From F23-D06 sp045130275 (lineage in GTDB: Bacteria > Bacteroidota > Bacteroidia > Bacteroidales > WCHB1-69), in contig JBGUPL010000021.1 of assembly GCA_045130275.1 (NCBI GenBank), positions 1 through 64,000 on the forward strand: a DNA stretch of 64,000 nucleotides, written 5' to 3'. Positions 25,303 to 34,094 of the stretch are shown here, piece after piece (within the stretch, counting starts at the first letter, position 1; the number at the start of each line of letters is the position of its first letter). The notes beneath the pieces were generated by a model. It did not search any database, was not told where the DNA came from, and saw nothing but the letters and a program-made list of their open reading frames with translations. Both the position numbers and the translations under genes were made by a program.

Positions 25303-25920
25303 ATGCATATAGCTGTCGCCGGAAATATTGGATCCGGAAAAACAACATTAACAGGGATGCTGGCCAAGCATTACGGATGGGAAGCCCTCTATGAAAGTGT
25401 GGAGGACAACCCCTATCTCGCCAGTTTCTACCAGGATATGCAACGCTGGTCGTTCAATATCCAAATCTATTTTCTGAACAGTCGATTCCGTCAAGTCTTG
25501 GATATCCGTCAGCGCAAGAAGGACGTCATCCAGGACAGGACAATCTACGAGGATGCCTACATTTTCGCCCCGAACTTGCATAGGATGGAATTGATGGCCT
25601 CTCGCGACTTCGAGAACTACTCCTCGCTCTTCGAGCTGATGAAGAAGTTCCTGCAGCCGCCGGATCTGCTCATCTACCTCAAAGCGGATGTGGAAACCCT
25701 CATCTCGCAAATCCTCAAGCGCGGCCGTGCCTACGAGGGGGATATCAGCTTGTCCTATTTGGAGAATCTCAACAAGTTGTATAACAATTGGATAGAAAAC
25801 TACAACGATGGCAAACTTCTTGTAGTGGATGTCAACAAGTTGAAATTCGCCGAGCGTCCCGAAGATTTTGGGGTGATTATCGAGAAGATTGACACGGAAC
25901 TGTACGGTCTGTTCAAATAA
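25303..25920 (+). CDS. Deoxynucleoside kinase (deoxyadenosine/deoxyguanosine kinase type)
   Basis: A 205-residue P-loop kinase of the dNK family. Walker A is residues 7-14 (G-N-I-G-S-G-K-T). The substrate-side D-R-T-I-Y-E-D motif lies near 84. The lid R-G-R-A-Y-E lies near 145. It phosphorylates deoxynucleosides for salvage into dNTP pools. Bacterial members are usually purine-specific, which is inference here. kdsB starts 57 bp downstream. Confidence 0.9.
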   Translation: MHIAVAGNIGSGKTTLTGMLAKHYGWEALYESVEDNPYLASFYQDMQRWSFNIQIYFLNSRFRQVLDIRQRKKDVIQDRTIYEDAYIFAPNLHRMELMASRDFENYSSLFELMKKFLQPPDLLIYLKADVETLISQILKRGRAYEGDISLSYLENLNKLYNNWIENYNDGKLLVVDVNKLKFAERPEDFGVIIEKIDTELYGLFK

Positions 25921-25927
25921 TCCACCT

Positions 25928-25957
25928 TCTAGAGCCGTGCTGTGGCGCGTCTCTGCA
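25928..25957. repeat. Single imperfect palindrome of the GTAGAGACG family
   Basis: The sequence from TCTAGAGCC to GCGTCTCTGCA resembles the palindromes at 52409-52481, with the stem partly decayed. It lies between the kinase and kdsB. Confidence 0.5.
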
Positions 25958-25977
25958 ACGTGATAATTAGGTTAGTC

Positions 25978-26715
25978 ATGCGAGATTTCAACGTTTTCGG
26001 AATTGTCCCCGCCCGTTATGCCTCCTCGCGCTTTCCCGGCAAACCGTTGGCAATGATCAATGGAAAGCCGATGGTGCAGTGGGTGTATGAGCGCGTCCAG
26101 TCTTCAGAGGTCCGTGACCTTGCCGTGGCCACGGACGATGAGCGTATCGCGCAATGTGTACGCGGTTTCGGCGGCAGTGTGGTGATGACCTCGCCCGACC
26201 ATGCTTCCGGCACCGACCGATGCGGAGAAGCTGCGGTAGCGATGCAACCATTTGATAATGACGTTGTTATTAATATCCAAGGCGATGAACCGCTGATTTC
26301 CCCGAAGGAAATTCATCTGCTCGCCAGCGCCTTCGAGGACCGCTCCGTGCAGATTGCCACATTGGTGAACCCATTCCTGGACGAAACATTGCTCCAGAAT
26401 CCCAATGTGGTGAAAGTGGTGAAGGCCAAGAATGGCAACGTCTTGTATTTCAGCAGACTACCGATCCCGTATCTTCGTGATGGCGGTACCGCGCCAGCGC
26501 AGTATTTTCGCCACATAGGTGTTTATGCCTATCGCTACGGCGTACTGCAAGAAATCGTGAAACTCCCGACTTCAGAATTGGAGAACAGCGAAAAGCTTGA
26601 GCAGCTCCGTTGGCTCGAAAACGGCTACACCATCCGTGCATTGGAATGCGACTATCAAGGAATCGGCGTCGATACCCCCGAAGACCTGGCCCGAATTGTG
26701 AATTATGATTTATGA
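25978..26715 (+). CDS. kdsB: 3-deoxy-manno-octulosonate cytidylyltransferase
   Basis: A 245-residue enzyme that activates Kdo to CMP-Kdo for lipid A/inner-core assembly. The nucleotide-binding N-terminus P-A-R-Y-A-S-S-R-F-P-G-K-P-L is at about 9-22. N-I-Q-G-D-E-P-L lies near 99, and the G-I-D/V-T-P-E-D segment near the end. The ATG at 25978 is chosen. A GTG at 25942 extends into the repeat and has no family match. It is consistent with an LPS-bearing Gram-negative. Confidence 0.95.
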   Translation: MRDFNVFGIVPARYASSRFPGKPLAMINGKPMVQWVYERVQSSEVRDLAVATDDERIAQCVRGFGGSVVMTSPDHASGTDRCGEAAVAMQPFDNDVVINIQGDEPLISPKEIHLLASAFEDRSVQIATLVNPFLDETLLQNPNVVKVVKAKNGNVLYFSRLPIPYLRDGGTAPAQYFRHIGVYAYRYGVLQEIVKLPTSELENSEKLEQLRWLENGYTIRALECDYQGIGVDTPEDLARIVNYDL

Positions 26716-26731
26716 ATTATGAAATAATCAA

Positions 26732-28102
26732 ATGGTTGATTACATACTTAAAACCCTGCAAAAAGAGGATTATGTCTTCGTGGAACGGCTTGGGGCTTTC
26801 CAACTGCGACTGAAGCATGCGGAGATCACGAAGGACACTGTTTACCCGCCTTACAACGAGGTGGTGTTCACGCCTAATGACAGCGAAGAGAACAATTTCT
26901 CGCTGGCCAACTTGATAAGTCGTGAAAAACAGTGCCTTTTCACCGAGGCTAACGAGCAAATCACGGCTTGGGTGGACGAGCTGCTTTCTGCCCTCCAACA
27001 CAACAAGTCTGTCGCTTATGAGGGCTTCGGCACCTTTATGCTTGACAAAAAAGGGAACATCTCTTTTGAAAGCAACGTCATCCCGCAACTGAACTCCCTG
27101 TTTGAGGGCTTCGAGCCGATCGATATCCGTCATTTCGGGGAAGTCGCTGCTGGTGTTGCATTGGAAGAAGAGCCCGAACCCGTGTCGGAGCCGGAACCGG
27201 TTGCTGAACCTGAGCCCGAGCCCGAACCCGTGGCGGAGCCGGAGCCTGTTGCTGAGCCTGAGCCCGAACCTGAACCCGTGGCGGAGCCGGAGCCGGTTGC
27301 TGAACCTGAGCCCGAACCCGAACCCGTGGCGGAGCCGGAGCCGGTTGCTGAACCTGAGCCCGAGCCCGAACCCGTGGCGGAGCCGGAACCGGTTGCAGAG
27401 CCAGAGCCCGAACCTGAACCCGTGGCGGAGCCGGAGCCTGTTATTGAATCCGAACCTGAATCCCCAGAGGTCATGGAAGAGGAATCCCCTTCGGACCTGA
27501 ATATTGTTAACAAGGAAGAAGAGGACGAAGACGATGATGACGATGATGAAGATGAGGACGATGATGAACACCCGCATAAGCGTCACAAGTTGGCTTGGCT
27601 TTGGATTATATTGCTGTTGCTCATTGTTTTAGGCGTGCTGGGCTATATTTTGAAAGACAAACTTTTGGATTGCTACCACCATTGGAAGGATCGGAAACAA
27701 CCAGTGGAGCAGACTGTAACGCCTGCGGAATCGGCAGACGAACCGGTTGCTGAATTCACGGAGACCGAAGAACCGGCTGAACAAGCGGAAACGACAGTCG
27801 AAGCAGTCGAAACGCCCGTGCAGGAAGCTTATACTCCGGAGGTCATCAAAACGACTGCCGATAGCAAGTACAATTATGTCCAGTTTGAGCCCGGACATTT
27901 CTATGTGATTGCTGGCAGCTTCCCGAATGAAAGCGATGTGGTTCGCCATATTCGCCAGAAACATCTGGACCAGTATTCACCGGTGATTGTAAAACAGGAC
28001 GGTGTGAAAAACCTGCGAGTCTGCATAGGTGTATTTGACACCGAGGCTGAAGCAATGCAATTCGCCAAGGGCGTCAGCTCGTCTTATTGGGTGCTTAAAT
28101 AG
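26732..28102 (+). CDS. HU-CCDC81-type and SPOR domain membrane protein
   Basis: A 456-residue protein. The N-terminal HU-like domain (about 1-115) has a Y-E-G-F-G-T-F segment like the HU core. A Glu-Pro/Val-Ala repeat region (about 148-245) of 16-residue units follows. Then come a very acidic stretch, a basic H-P-H-K-R-H-K patch, one transmembrane helix (about 288-308), an acidic linker, and a SPOR domain (about 385-456; F-Y-V-I-A-G-S-F start). SPOR binds denuded peptidoglycan at division sites, and HU-like domains bind DNA. The orientation implied is HU inside and SPOR in the periplasm. DNA binding by this copy is inferred. Confidence 0.85.
   Translation: MVDYILKTLQKEDYVFVERLGAFQLRLKHAEITKDTVYPPYNEVVFTPNDSEENNFSLANLISREKQCLFTEANEQITAWVDELLSALQHNKSVAYEGFGTFMLDKKGNISFESNVIPQLNSLFEGFEPIDIRHFGEVAAGVALEEEPEPVSEPEPVAEPEPEPEPVAEPEPVAEPEPEPEPVAEPEPVAEPEPEPEPVAEPEPVAEPEPEPEPVAEPEPVAEPEPEPEPVAEPEPVIESEPESPEVMEEESPSDLNIVNKEEEDEDDDDDDEDEDDDEHPHKRHKLAWLWIILLLLIVLGVLGYILKDKLLDCYHHWKDRKQPVEQTVTPAESADEPVAEFTETEEPAEQAETTVEAVETPVQEAYTPEVIKTTADSKYNYVQFEPGHFYVIAGSFPNESDVVRHIRQKHLDQYSPVIVKQDGVKNLRVCIGVFDTEAEAMQFAKGVSSSYWVLK
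27170..27445 (+). repeat. In-gene 48-bp repeat coding for Glu-Pro-rich spacer
   Basis: About five tandem copies of a 48-bp unit encoding E-P-V-A-E-P-E-P-V-A-E-P-E-P-E-P. The frame is kept because the unit is a multiple of 3. Copy number probably varies between strains. Confidence 0.85.
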
Positions 28103-28128
28103 GTTTATTGGTTATTGAAGCTATAGAA

Positions 28129-28860
28129 ATGGTCAAAATAAAGCTCAAACAACATATTCCGAACACGCTGACTTGTCTGAATCTCGTCTGCGGTTGTTTT
28201 TCCGCCATGTCGTCGCTGAACGGTAATCTCACGTTGGCTGCCGTATGGATTGTGGTGGCAGCCATCTTCGATTTTTGCGACGGTCTTAGCGCGCGGCTGC
28301 TCAAGGTGACTTCCGACATTGGCAAGGAGCTCGACTCGCTTTCCGATGTGGTCTCGTTTGGGGTGGCTCCGACAATGATTGTTTATAAATGGCTTACTGT
28401 CTGTTATTTACAAATTCCTCCTGCTGCACAGACGCATTTTGTCTCGTTGTTGTCCTACGCTGTTTTTCTGGTTCCCGCCCTTTCGGCGGTGCGTTTGGCG
28501 CGTTTCAACATCGACACAGAACATCGAGAGACTTTTGTTGGGATGCCCACTCCGGCCAATGCTTTGTTTCTCGGTTTCATTCCTGCGGCGGCCGAACACG
28601 TCTCCATTCTCAACAACTACTGGACGGTGCTGTGTTTTGCCATCCTTTTTGCGGTGCTTTTGGTCAGCCCGATCAGTATGATTTCGCTGAAATTCAAGAA
28701 TTTCCAGCTTAAACCCATGAATATCGCCCGTTATTTGATCCTTTTGGTGGGCATTATTCTGTTTGCAGTGTTCAGATTAGGGGCATTCCCGCTTATTATT
28801 TTCGGTTATCTGCTTATTTCCATTTTTTATCATACGCTTACAAATTTGGAAGTCTTATGA
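28129..28860 (+). CDS. pssA: CDP-diacylglycerol-serine O-phosphatidyltransferase
   Basis: A 243-residue membrane protein. The CDP-alcohol phosphotransferase signature is complete: D51-G-x2-A-R56-x8-G65-x3-D69-x3-D73. About 7 hydrophobic helices follow. It makes phosphatidylserine from CDP-DAG (product of CdsA) and serine, the route to phosphatidylethanolamine. No psd gene is adjacent. The ATG at 28129 is chosen. Its stop overlaps the start of the LOG gene (ATGA). Confidence 0.92.
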   Translation: MVKIKLKQHIPNTLTCLNLVCGCFSAMSSLNGNLTLAAVWIVVAAIFDFCDGLSARLLKVTSDIGKELDSLSDVVSFGVAPTMIVYKWLTVCYLQIPPAAQTHFVSLLSYAVFLVPALSAVRLARFNIDTEHRETFVGMPTPANALFLGFIPAAAEHVSILNNYWTVLCFAILFAVLLVSPISMISLKFKNFQLKPMNIARYLILLVGIILFAVFRLGAFPLIIFGYLLISIFYHTLTNLEVL

Positions 28861-29444
28861 AATACCAATCTTTGGCTTTGTATTGTGGTTCTTCCACAGG
28901 CAATAATCCTGCATACGCGCAAGAAGCGGCTCGTTTTGGTGAAATGTGCGCGAAGAAGAACCTGGCGCTTTATTATGGCGGCGGTTCCATAGGGTTGATG
29001 GGCGAGGCTGCGAATGCCGCTCTCAATCATGGAGGGACGGTCATCGGTGTGGCCCCCGACTTTTTCACAAAAGGGGAGGTCCTGGCCACCAATCTCACCA
29101 AGATGATCTTGGTGAAGACTATGAGTGAGCGGAAGCAGCTTTTGGAACAGCAGGCGGATGCCTTCGTTGTTTTTCCTGGCGGCTACGGCACAATGGACGA
29201 ACTTTTCGAGATGATCACGGATGCCCAGCTCGGACTTCATTTCAAGCCGATAGCAGTATATAACTATCTGGGTTTCTATGATTTGCTGTTGCAACAATTG
29301 GACAAGTTCATGCAGGAAGGCTTTCTGCGGCCTTTCCATCACAGTCTCTTGATCTCTGCTACCAATCTTGACGAACTCTTTGAAAAATTGGACGCATACG
29401 AGAACACCAACGATCATACGTGGTTAGAGAAAATCAAACATTAA
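28857..29444 (+). CDS. LOG family protein (nucleotide 5'-monophosphate phosphoribohydrolase type)
   Basis: A 195-residue LOG/TIGR00730 protein. It shows the paired G-G-G-S-I-G-L-M-G-E (41-50) and P-G-G-Y-G-T-M-D-E (107-115) motifs, the latter holding the catalytic Glu. Family members hydrolyse nucleotide 5'-monophosphates to base and ribose 5-phosphate. In plants and some bacteria the substrate is cytokinin nucleotide. It overlaps pssA by 4 bp and precedes holB by 12 bp. Confidence 0.9.
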   Translation: MKYQSLALYCGSSTGNNPAYAQEAARFGEMCAKKNLALYYGGGSIGLMGEAANAALNHGGTVIGVAPDFFTKGEVLATNLTKMILVKTMSERKQLLEQQADAFVVFPGGYGTMDELFEMITDAQLGLHFKPIAVYNYLGFYDLLLQQLDKFMQEGFLRPFHHSLLISATNLDELFEKLDAYENTNDHTWLEKIKH

Positions 29445-29456
29445 TATCTTGGAAAT

Positions 29457-30611
29457 ATGTTATTTAAGGATGTTTTAGCCGACAGCGAACTCAAGCAGAA
29501 ACTCATAGATTTGGTGCGGGAGGGTCGTACTCCTCATGCTCAGCTCTTTCTGGCTCAGCCCGGCAGTCATGCGTTGGCATTGGCGATTGCACTCGGGCAA
29601 TACCTCTGTTGCGAAAATCCCGGAGAGCATGATTCCTGTGGCGAATGCCCTTCTTGCAAGCAGTATGCCAAACTCTCTCACCCCGACTTGCATCTGTATT
29701 TCCCTAACTGTACAACGAAATCTGTCAAAAAAGACCCTGCTTCCAACCAGTTTCTAGCCGATTTCAGACAATTTGTCTTGGAAAACGACTTCCATGTTGA
29801 CTTGAACGGGTGGATGAATGTTTTGGACGGCGAGAACAAGCAACCGAGTATCAATATTCGGGACTGTTCCGACATTTTGCGCCATAACAGCACCCAATCG
29901 CATCAAGACGGGTATAAAGTGTACGTGCTTTGGTGCGTTGACCGTCTTTACCACGATGCGGCCCCCAAATTACTGAAGACCCTTGAAGAGCCCGAGGACA
30001 AGTCTGTGTTCATCCTTATTTCAGAAGAACCTGACAAAATCCTGAAAACGATTCTGTCCCGAACCCAACTGGTGAAAATCCCTCGTTTGACGGACTCGGA
30101 TATCATACGTAAACTTATGCAGATGTATCCGGACATGTCGCAGGAGAATGCTGCCGACATAGCCACATTGTCGGAAGGGAATTACAACAAGGCCATGCAT
30201 ATCGCCACGGACAACCAAGAACAGGCGGAGATGTTGGAACAGTTTGACACGCTTTTTGGCAGTATTTACGCTTTTGCCACCCAAAAACCGACTTCGGTCA
30301 TCCAATACGAAAGTGCACAAGCGGCTATTTCCGCTATCGTGGCTGGCGGTCGTGAATATCAGAAACAGTTCGTCCAACTTTTCTTGCGTATGTTGAGAAA
30401 TATGCTTTTGATGAGCATGAACAACCCTGAAATGCTGAAAATAACAAGCCGGGAGCGGGTTGTGCTTGACAAATACCAGGGGATTATGAATTTGAAGCGG
30501 GTGTCCACCATAACGGAGTTATGCAACACGGCGTTGTACCACATCACCCGCAACGGCAACACTTCCTTGATCCTTACCGACTTGTACTTCCAAATTGCCC
30601 GTGCTTTTTAA
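29457..30611 (+). CDS. holB: DNA polymerase III delta' subunit-like protein
   Basis: A 384-residue clamp-loader subunit. The position of Walker A is occupied by A-Q-P-G-S-H-A-L-A, which cannot bind ATP in the usual way, as expected of delta'. Four cysteines in C-G-E-C-P-S-C with an upstream C-C form the zinc module typical of gamma/delta'. The K-L-L-K-T-L-E-E-P-E and S-R-T-Q segments (SRC motif equivalent) are present. It helps load the beta clamp. It is in an operon with the LOG and pssA genes. Confidence 0.88.
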   Translation: MLFKDVLADSELKQKLIDLVREGRTPHAQLFLAQPGSHALALAIALGQYLCCENPGEHDSCGECPSCKQYAKLSHPDLHLYFPNCTTKSVKKDPASNQFLADFRQFVLENDFHVDLNGWMNVLDGENKQPSINIRDCSDILRHNSTQSHQDGYKVYVLWCVDRLYHDAAPKLLKTLEEPEDKSVFILISEEPDKILKTILSRTQLVKIPRLTDSDIIRKLMQMYPDMSQENAADIATLSEGNYNKAMHIATDNQEQAEMLEQFDTLFGSIYAFATQKPTSVIQYESAQAAISAIVAGGREYQKQFVQLFLRMLRNMLLMSMNNPEMLKITSRERVVLDKYQGIMNLKRVSTITELCNTALYHITRNGNTSLILTDLYFQIARAF

Positions 30612-30680
30612 AGATTTTCGGTGAACCTTATACAATATTTTGTTTTTTCACACGTTAATGCGACCGCTAATTATAAGAAT

Positions 30681-32066
30681 ATGAAACGGAATGTATTATT
30701 GCTTGTGACGCTGTTCTTTTTTTGCGCCTGTTTTACGGCAAAATCCCAAGAGGAAGACCTCTGCACGGCTAAAGCGCCGGCGGAAGTGGGTGTGAACCAG
30801 CAATTTCAATATACGGTGACCACTTCAGAGAAAGGAACGATTCTCGACACTGACTTCGGGAAGTTCGAGTTCGTTGGCGGTCCGAGTATGGGGTCCAGCA
30901 CCTCCATTTCCATCGCGAACGGGCATACCGAGCAGAGTACGCAATACACGTACACGTATGTGCTCACCTGCCATCGCGAGGGCACATTTACCATTCCCGG
31001 AGTTTCCATCTCTGTTGATGGCCGGGTCCTGCGCAGCAACGCGGTGGAGGTCAATGTGGTGAAGACCAGCAAACAGCCTCAGCAGTCTGAAGACGAGTCC
31101 GGTTTCTTCCATTTCGAATGGCCGGATTTCAACTTTTTCGGTGGCGACAACCGCTCGCAAGAGCCCAAATCCAAATCCGAAAGTGTCGAGTACAAGGACG
31201 ACATCAAGAAAGAGGACCTTTTTGTAAAAACCGAGATCTCGCAAGCGGAGGCTTGGCAGGGCGAAGCTGTGGTGGTGACCCACAAGTTGTATATCAAGCA
31301 GGATATCCGCGGCTACGACATCACGAGGGCCAATTACGCCGCCACTGACGCACTCTGGCTCGACAGGCTGGACCAGAACTATAGCGACGAGTCCACCGAG
31401 ACCATCAAGGGCGAACGCTACCATGTATATACCATCCTGCAGACGGCCGCTTATCCGTTGAAAACGGGCAAGGTGACGATACCCAAACTCGACCTGATGG
31501 TGCGCATCGGAGTGCCTGCCGTGGTCAAGAACCCGTTTTGGGGCAACATGACCACTGTGCGTGCCAAAGATTTCCGACTCACCTCCAATGAACTGTCCCT
31601 CAAGGTGAAACCGCTTCCCGGTGCCCGTGCAGACGGCAAAACCGAGACCGTCGGCCACTTTGACATTTCCGCCTCCATCAACAAGACGGAATTGTATGCC
31701 AACCAGTCGGTGGTGCTCACCGTGACCGTTTCCGGCAACGGCAACCTCCACCATATCGAAGCCGATGACCTGAACATCGACTTCCCGTCCGACTGCGACA
31801 TCACCTATCCCAAGGTCAGCCAGCACATCAGCGCGAAAGGGAATCTTGTGAGCGGCTCCAAGACGTTCAAATTCACGCTCATCCCGCGTTCAGAAGGCGA
31901 GTATTTTATCCCCGGTGCCAATTTCACCTATTATGATGATGAGTCGCAAACATATAAAACCATAACCTCGCAGGATTTCCGCCTTGACGTGAAACCGGCC
32001 CGGACCCAGCAGCCGCAGGATGAAGGGAAATCGGAGAAACTGAAAGGGAAGGTGTATAAAATTTAG
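30681..32066 (+). CDS. BatD-like exported protein
   Basis: A 461-residue protein with a signal peptide (1-23). It has tandem Ig-like beta domains typical of BatD: the N-terminal V-N-Q-Q-F-Q-Y-T-V segment, and a central A-W-Q-G-E-A-V-V-V-T-H-K-L-Y-I. In most Bacteroidota BatD has a C-terminal transmembrane helix and sits among batA, batB, batC and batE with MoxR. Here neither the helix nor any partner is present, and the protein ends in a charged tail. Its role may be periplasmic and separate from the Bat complex. The ATG at 30681 starts the signal peptide. Confidence 0.8.
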   Translation: MKRNVLLLVTLFFFCACFTAKSQEEDLCTAKAPAEVGVNQQFQYTVTTSEKGTILDTDFGKFEFVGGPSMGSSTSISIANGHTEQSTQYTYTYVLTCHREGTFTIPGVSISVDGRVLRSNAVEVNVVKTSKQPQQSEDESGFFHFEWPDFNFFGGDNRSQEPKSKSESVEYKDDIKKEDLFVKTEISQAEAWQGEAVVVTHKLYIKQDIRGYDITRANYAATDALWLDRLDQNYSDESTETIKGERYHVYTILQTAAYPLKTGKVTIPKLDLMVRIGVPAVVKNPFWGNMTTVRAKDFRLTSNELSLKVKPLPGARADGKTETVGHFDISASINKTELYANQSVVLTVTVSGNGNLHHIEADDLNIDFPSDCDITYPKVSQHISAKGNLVSGSKTFKFTLIPRSEGEYFIPGANFTYYDDESQTYKTITSQDFRLDVKPARTQQPQDEGKSEKLKGKVYKI

Positions 32067-32106
32067 GTTAGAAGGTTAGAGGGTTAGAAGGTTATAGTTT
32101 AGAAAG
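32064..32106. repeat. 7-8 bp array between batD-like and Omp28 genes
   Basis: GGTTAGAA, GGTTAGAG and GTTTAGAA units, starting at the BatD-like stop codon. Confidence 0.65.
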
Positions 32107-32112
32107 ATTTTG

Positions 32113-32120
32113 TATTTTTG
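32113..32120 (+). promoter_or_regulatory. -7 box for the Omp28 lipoprotein gene
   Basis: TATTTTTG followed by C, 28 bp before the ATG. Confidence 0.65.
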
Positions 32121-32147
32121 CGTTTTAATATCTGATAAATCAAAAAA

Positions 32148-33008
32148 ATGAAGAAGATAACATCCTTTTTGCTCGCATTGTTTTGCGGAGCCATTCTTTT
32201 GGCCGGTTGTGATAAAATCGAAGGACCGTACTATTCCATCATTAACAGCGAAGATGTTACTGTGTCGTTCCCCGATGTGAATCCCTCCGCTGTTTACCGT
32301 AAGGTTCTGATCGAGGAGTTCACGGGGCACCGCTGCACGAACTGTCCGGCGGGTCATCAGATCCTCGAACAGCTGCATCAGCAGTACGGCGATACGCTTG
32401 TGATGGCCGGTATTCATTATGGTTCTTTGGCAAAACCGATCGGGACGACCTACAGCTACGATTTCCGCACGGAAGCTGGCAACCTGATTGGCGAAGCCTA
32501 TAATATCGACGCCATCCCGAAGGCTATTGTGAATCGTGAAATGAAGGTCGGCGGTTGGTCGCGTGAGCAATGGGCCTCGGTCATCAACGAAGTGGATAGA
32601 TCAAAGGCTGTTGCTGCCGTGCAAATCATCAATGAATACGATCCAGATGCCATGACCTTGAAGGTGAACACCAAGATGACGTTGCTGGAGGATTATACAA
32701 ATCCGCTTAGTCTCGTTATCTTCATGGTGGAAGACGGCGTTGTGAAACCCCAGAAGGACGGCAACCAGGACATCCTGGATTATACGCACAACCATGTGCT
32801 CCGCGCCTATCTGACCGATGCTTTTGGGTATGTACTTCGCGACAACCAGTTCGATTGGTTGGCCGGTGACAGCGAAGTCTATGCCACCAAGATCGACTGT
32901 TCCCAAACCGACTGGGTGATGGGCAACTGCCGTGTTGTGGTTGCGCTGTATGACCCGATTGCCATTGAGGTGTTGCAAGTGGAGGAAGCAAATGTGATAA
33001 ACCGATAA
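32148..33008 (+). CDS. Omp28-related lipoprotein
   Basis: A 286-residue lipoprotein. Lipobox L-L-A-G-C places the acylated Cys at 21. A thioredoxin-like C-T-N-C (63-66) follows E-E-F-T-G-H-R, the signature of the Omp28 family known from Porphyromonas gingivalis (a surface adhesin/receptor candidate). The rest is a thioredoxin-like fold and a beta-rich C-terminal half. It probably sits at the outer membrane. The dehydrogenase gene starts 3 bp after its stop, so the two are co-transcribed. Confidence 0.88.
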   Translation: MKKITSFLLALFCGAILLAGCDKIEGPYYSIINSEDVTVSFPDVNPSAVYRKVLIEEFTGHRCTNCPAGHQILEQLHQQYGDTLVMAGIHYGSLAKPIGTTYSYDFRTEAGNLIGEAYNIDAIPKAIVNREMKVGGWSREQWASVINEVDRSKAVAAVQIINEYDPDAMTLKVNTKMTLLEDYTNPLSLVIFMVEDGVVKPQKDGNQDILDYTHNHVLRAYLTDAFGYVLRDNQFDWLAGDSEVYATKIDCSQTDWVMGNCRVVVALYDPIAIEVLQVEEANVINR

Positions 33009-33011
33009 AAC

Positions 33012-33938
33012 ATGAAGATAGTAGCCGTTGAACCGATTGGGATTTCCGCCGAACGGGCGCAGGAAATCAAACAGGATTTGGCTGGGAAAGGCCATGAGTT
33101 TGTCTGGTTTTCAGACAGAAAAGAGGATGTCGCCACGTTGGTGGAGCGCATGAAGGATGCCGAGGCGGTCATCATCTCCAACATTCCGCTTCGCGCCGAT
33201 GTCCTTTCGCAATGTCCGAAGCTGCAGTTCTTGGACGTGGCGTTCACAGGACTCGACCACATTGACCTGGAATATTGCGAAGCACACGGTATCACCGTGA
33301 AAAACGCCTCCGGCTACGCTACGGAAGCGGTTGCGGAACTCGCTGTGGGACTGATGATTGATGTTCTCCGCAAGATCACTTTCCTCGACGGGAGCATCCG
33401 TCAGGGCGGTGTTCGCGGCGCGTTCCTCGGTCGCGAGTTGCGCGGCAAGACGGTCGGCATCGTCGGCACCGGCGCCATCGGTCTCCGCACGGCGGAGCTG
33501 CTCAAGGCCTTCGGCTGCAAAGTGATAGCCTGGAGCAGGACCCACAAACCCGAGATGATGAACTTGGGCTGCGCATACGTCACCTTGGAGGCGTTGATGC
33601 GCGACAGCGACATCATCTCCCTGCATGTGCCGCTCACTACTGAAACCAAACACTTGATTAGCAAGGATTTGTTGGCGTTATGCAAGCCGACGGCCATCCT
33701 CGTCAATACCGCCCGGGGCAATGTGGTGGACATGGATGCCTTGGCGGAATGCCTTCGTGACGGCAAAATCGCCGGCGCGGGCATCGATGTGTACGAAAAA
33801 GAACCTCCGTTGCCGCAGGACCACCCGCTCGTGCAGGCGCCCAACTGCGTGCTCGTGCCCCACGTGGGCTACGCCACCCGCGAAGCCTTCGACGATAGGA
33901 TTGATATTGTACTTGGGAATTTGGAAATTCTCGGTTAA
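33012..33938 (+). CDS. D-2-hydroxyacid dehydrogenase
   Basis: A 308-residue NAD(P)-dependent oxidoreductase. The Rossmann motif G-T-G-A-I-G is at 152-157. Catalytic Arg235 (N-T-A-R-G), Glu264 (Y-E-K-E-P) and His284 (P-H-V-G-Y) are all present. Substrates could be glycerate, lactate, phosphoglycerate-like or other 2-keto acids. The sequence alone does not say which. It follows the Omp28 gene directly. Confidence 0.9.
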   Translation: MKIVAVEPIGISAERAQEIKQDLAGKGHEFVWFSDRKEDVATLVERMKDAEAVIISNIPLRADVLSQCPKLQFLDVAFTGLDHIDLEYCEAHGITVKNASGYATEAVAELAVGLMIDVLRKITFLDGSIRQGGVRGAFLGRELRGKTVGIVGTGAIGLRTAELLKAFGCKVIAWSRTHKPEMMNLGCAYVTLEALMRDSDIISLHVPLTTETKHLISKDLLALCKPTAILVNTARGNVVDMDALAECLRDGKIAGAGIDVYEKEPPLPQDHPLVQAPNCVLVPHVGYATREAFDDRIDIVLGNLEILG

Positions 33939-33964
33939 CACCTAGGACACTTATGGACGGCTCA

Positions 33965-34094
33965 CGCCGATAGCGCCTATATTACTACCCCGGCCTGCGG
34001 CCACCCCTTCTAAAATAGAAGGGGAATTGAGGATTACCTGTTATTAACTCTTAACAGCCAATAGCCAATAGCTAACAGCCAACAGCTAACTAAT
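33965..34094. repeat. Palindromic element copy 3 plus heptamer array
   Basis: Two hairpins lie side by side: GGCC-TGC-GGCC near 33991, and CCCCTTCT/AGAAGGGG (34004-34024, loop AAAAT). Read on the minus strand the order matches part of the 56.4-kb element (CCCCTTCT hairpin, GC palindrome, then a TAGTA stretch). From 34050 a heptamer array (AGCCAAT, AGCTAAC) runs into the nitroreductase stop codon at 34086. Confidence 0.7.

Noticed and set aside
27130..27513. Minus-strand Gly-Ser-Ala-Thr repeat protein
   Set aside because: It is the complement of the Glu-Pro repeat in the HU/SPOR gene and has no start context.
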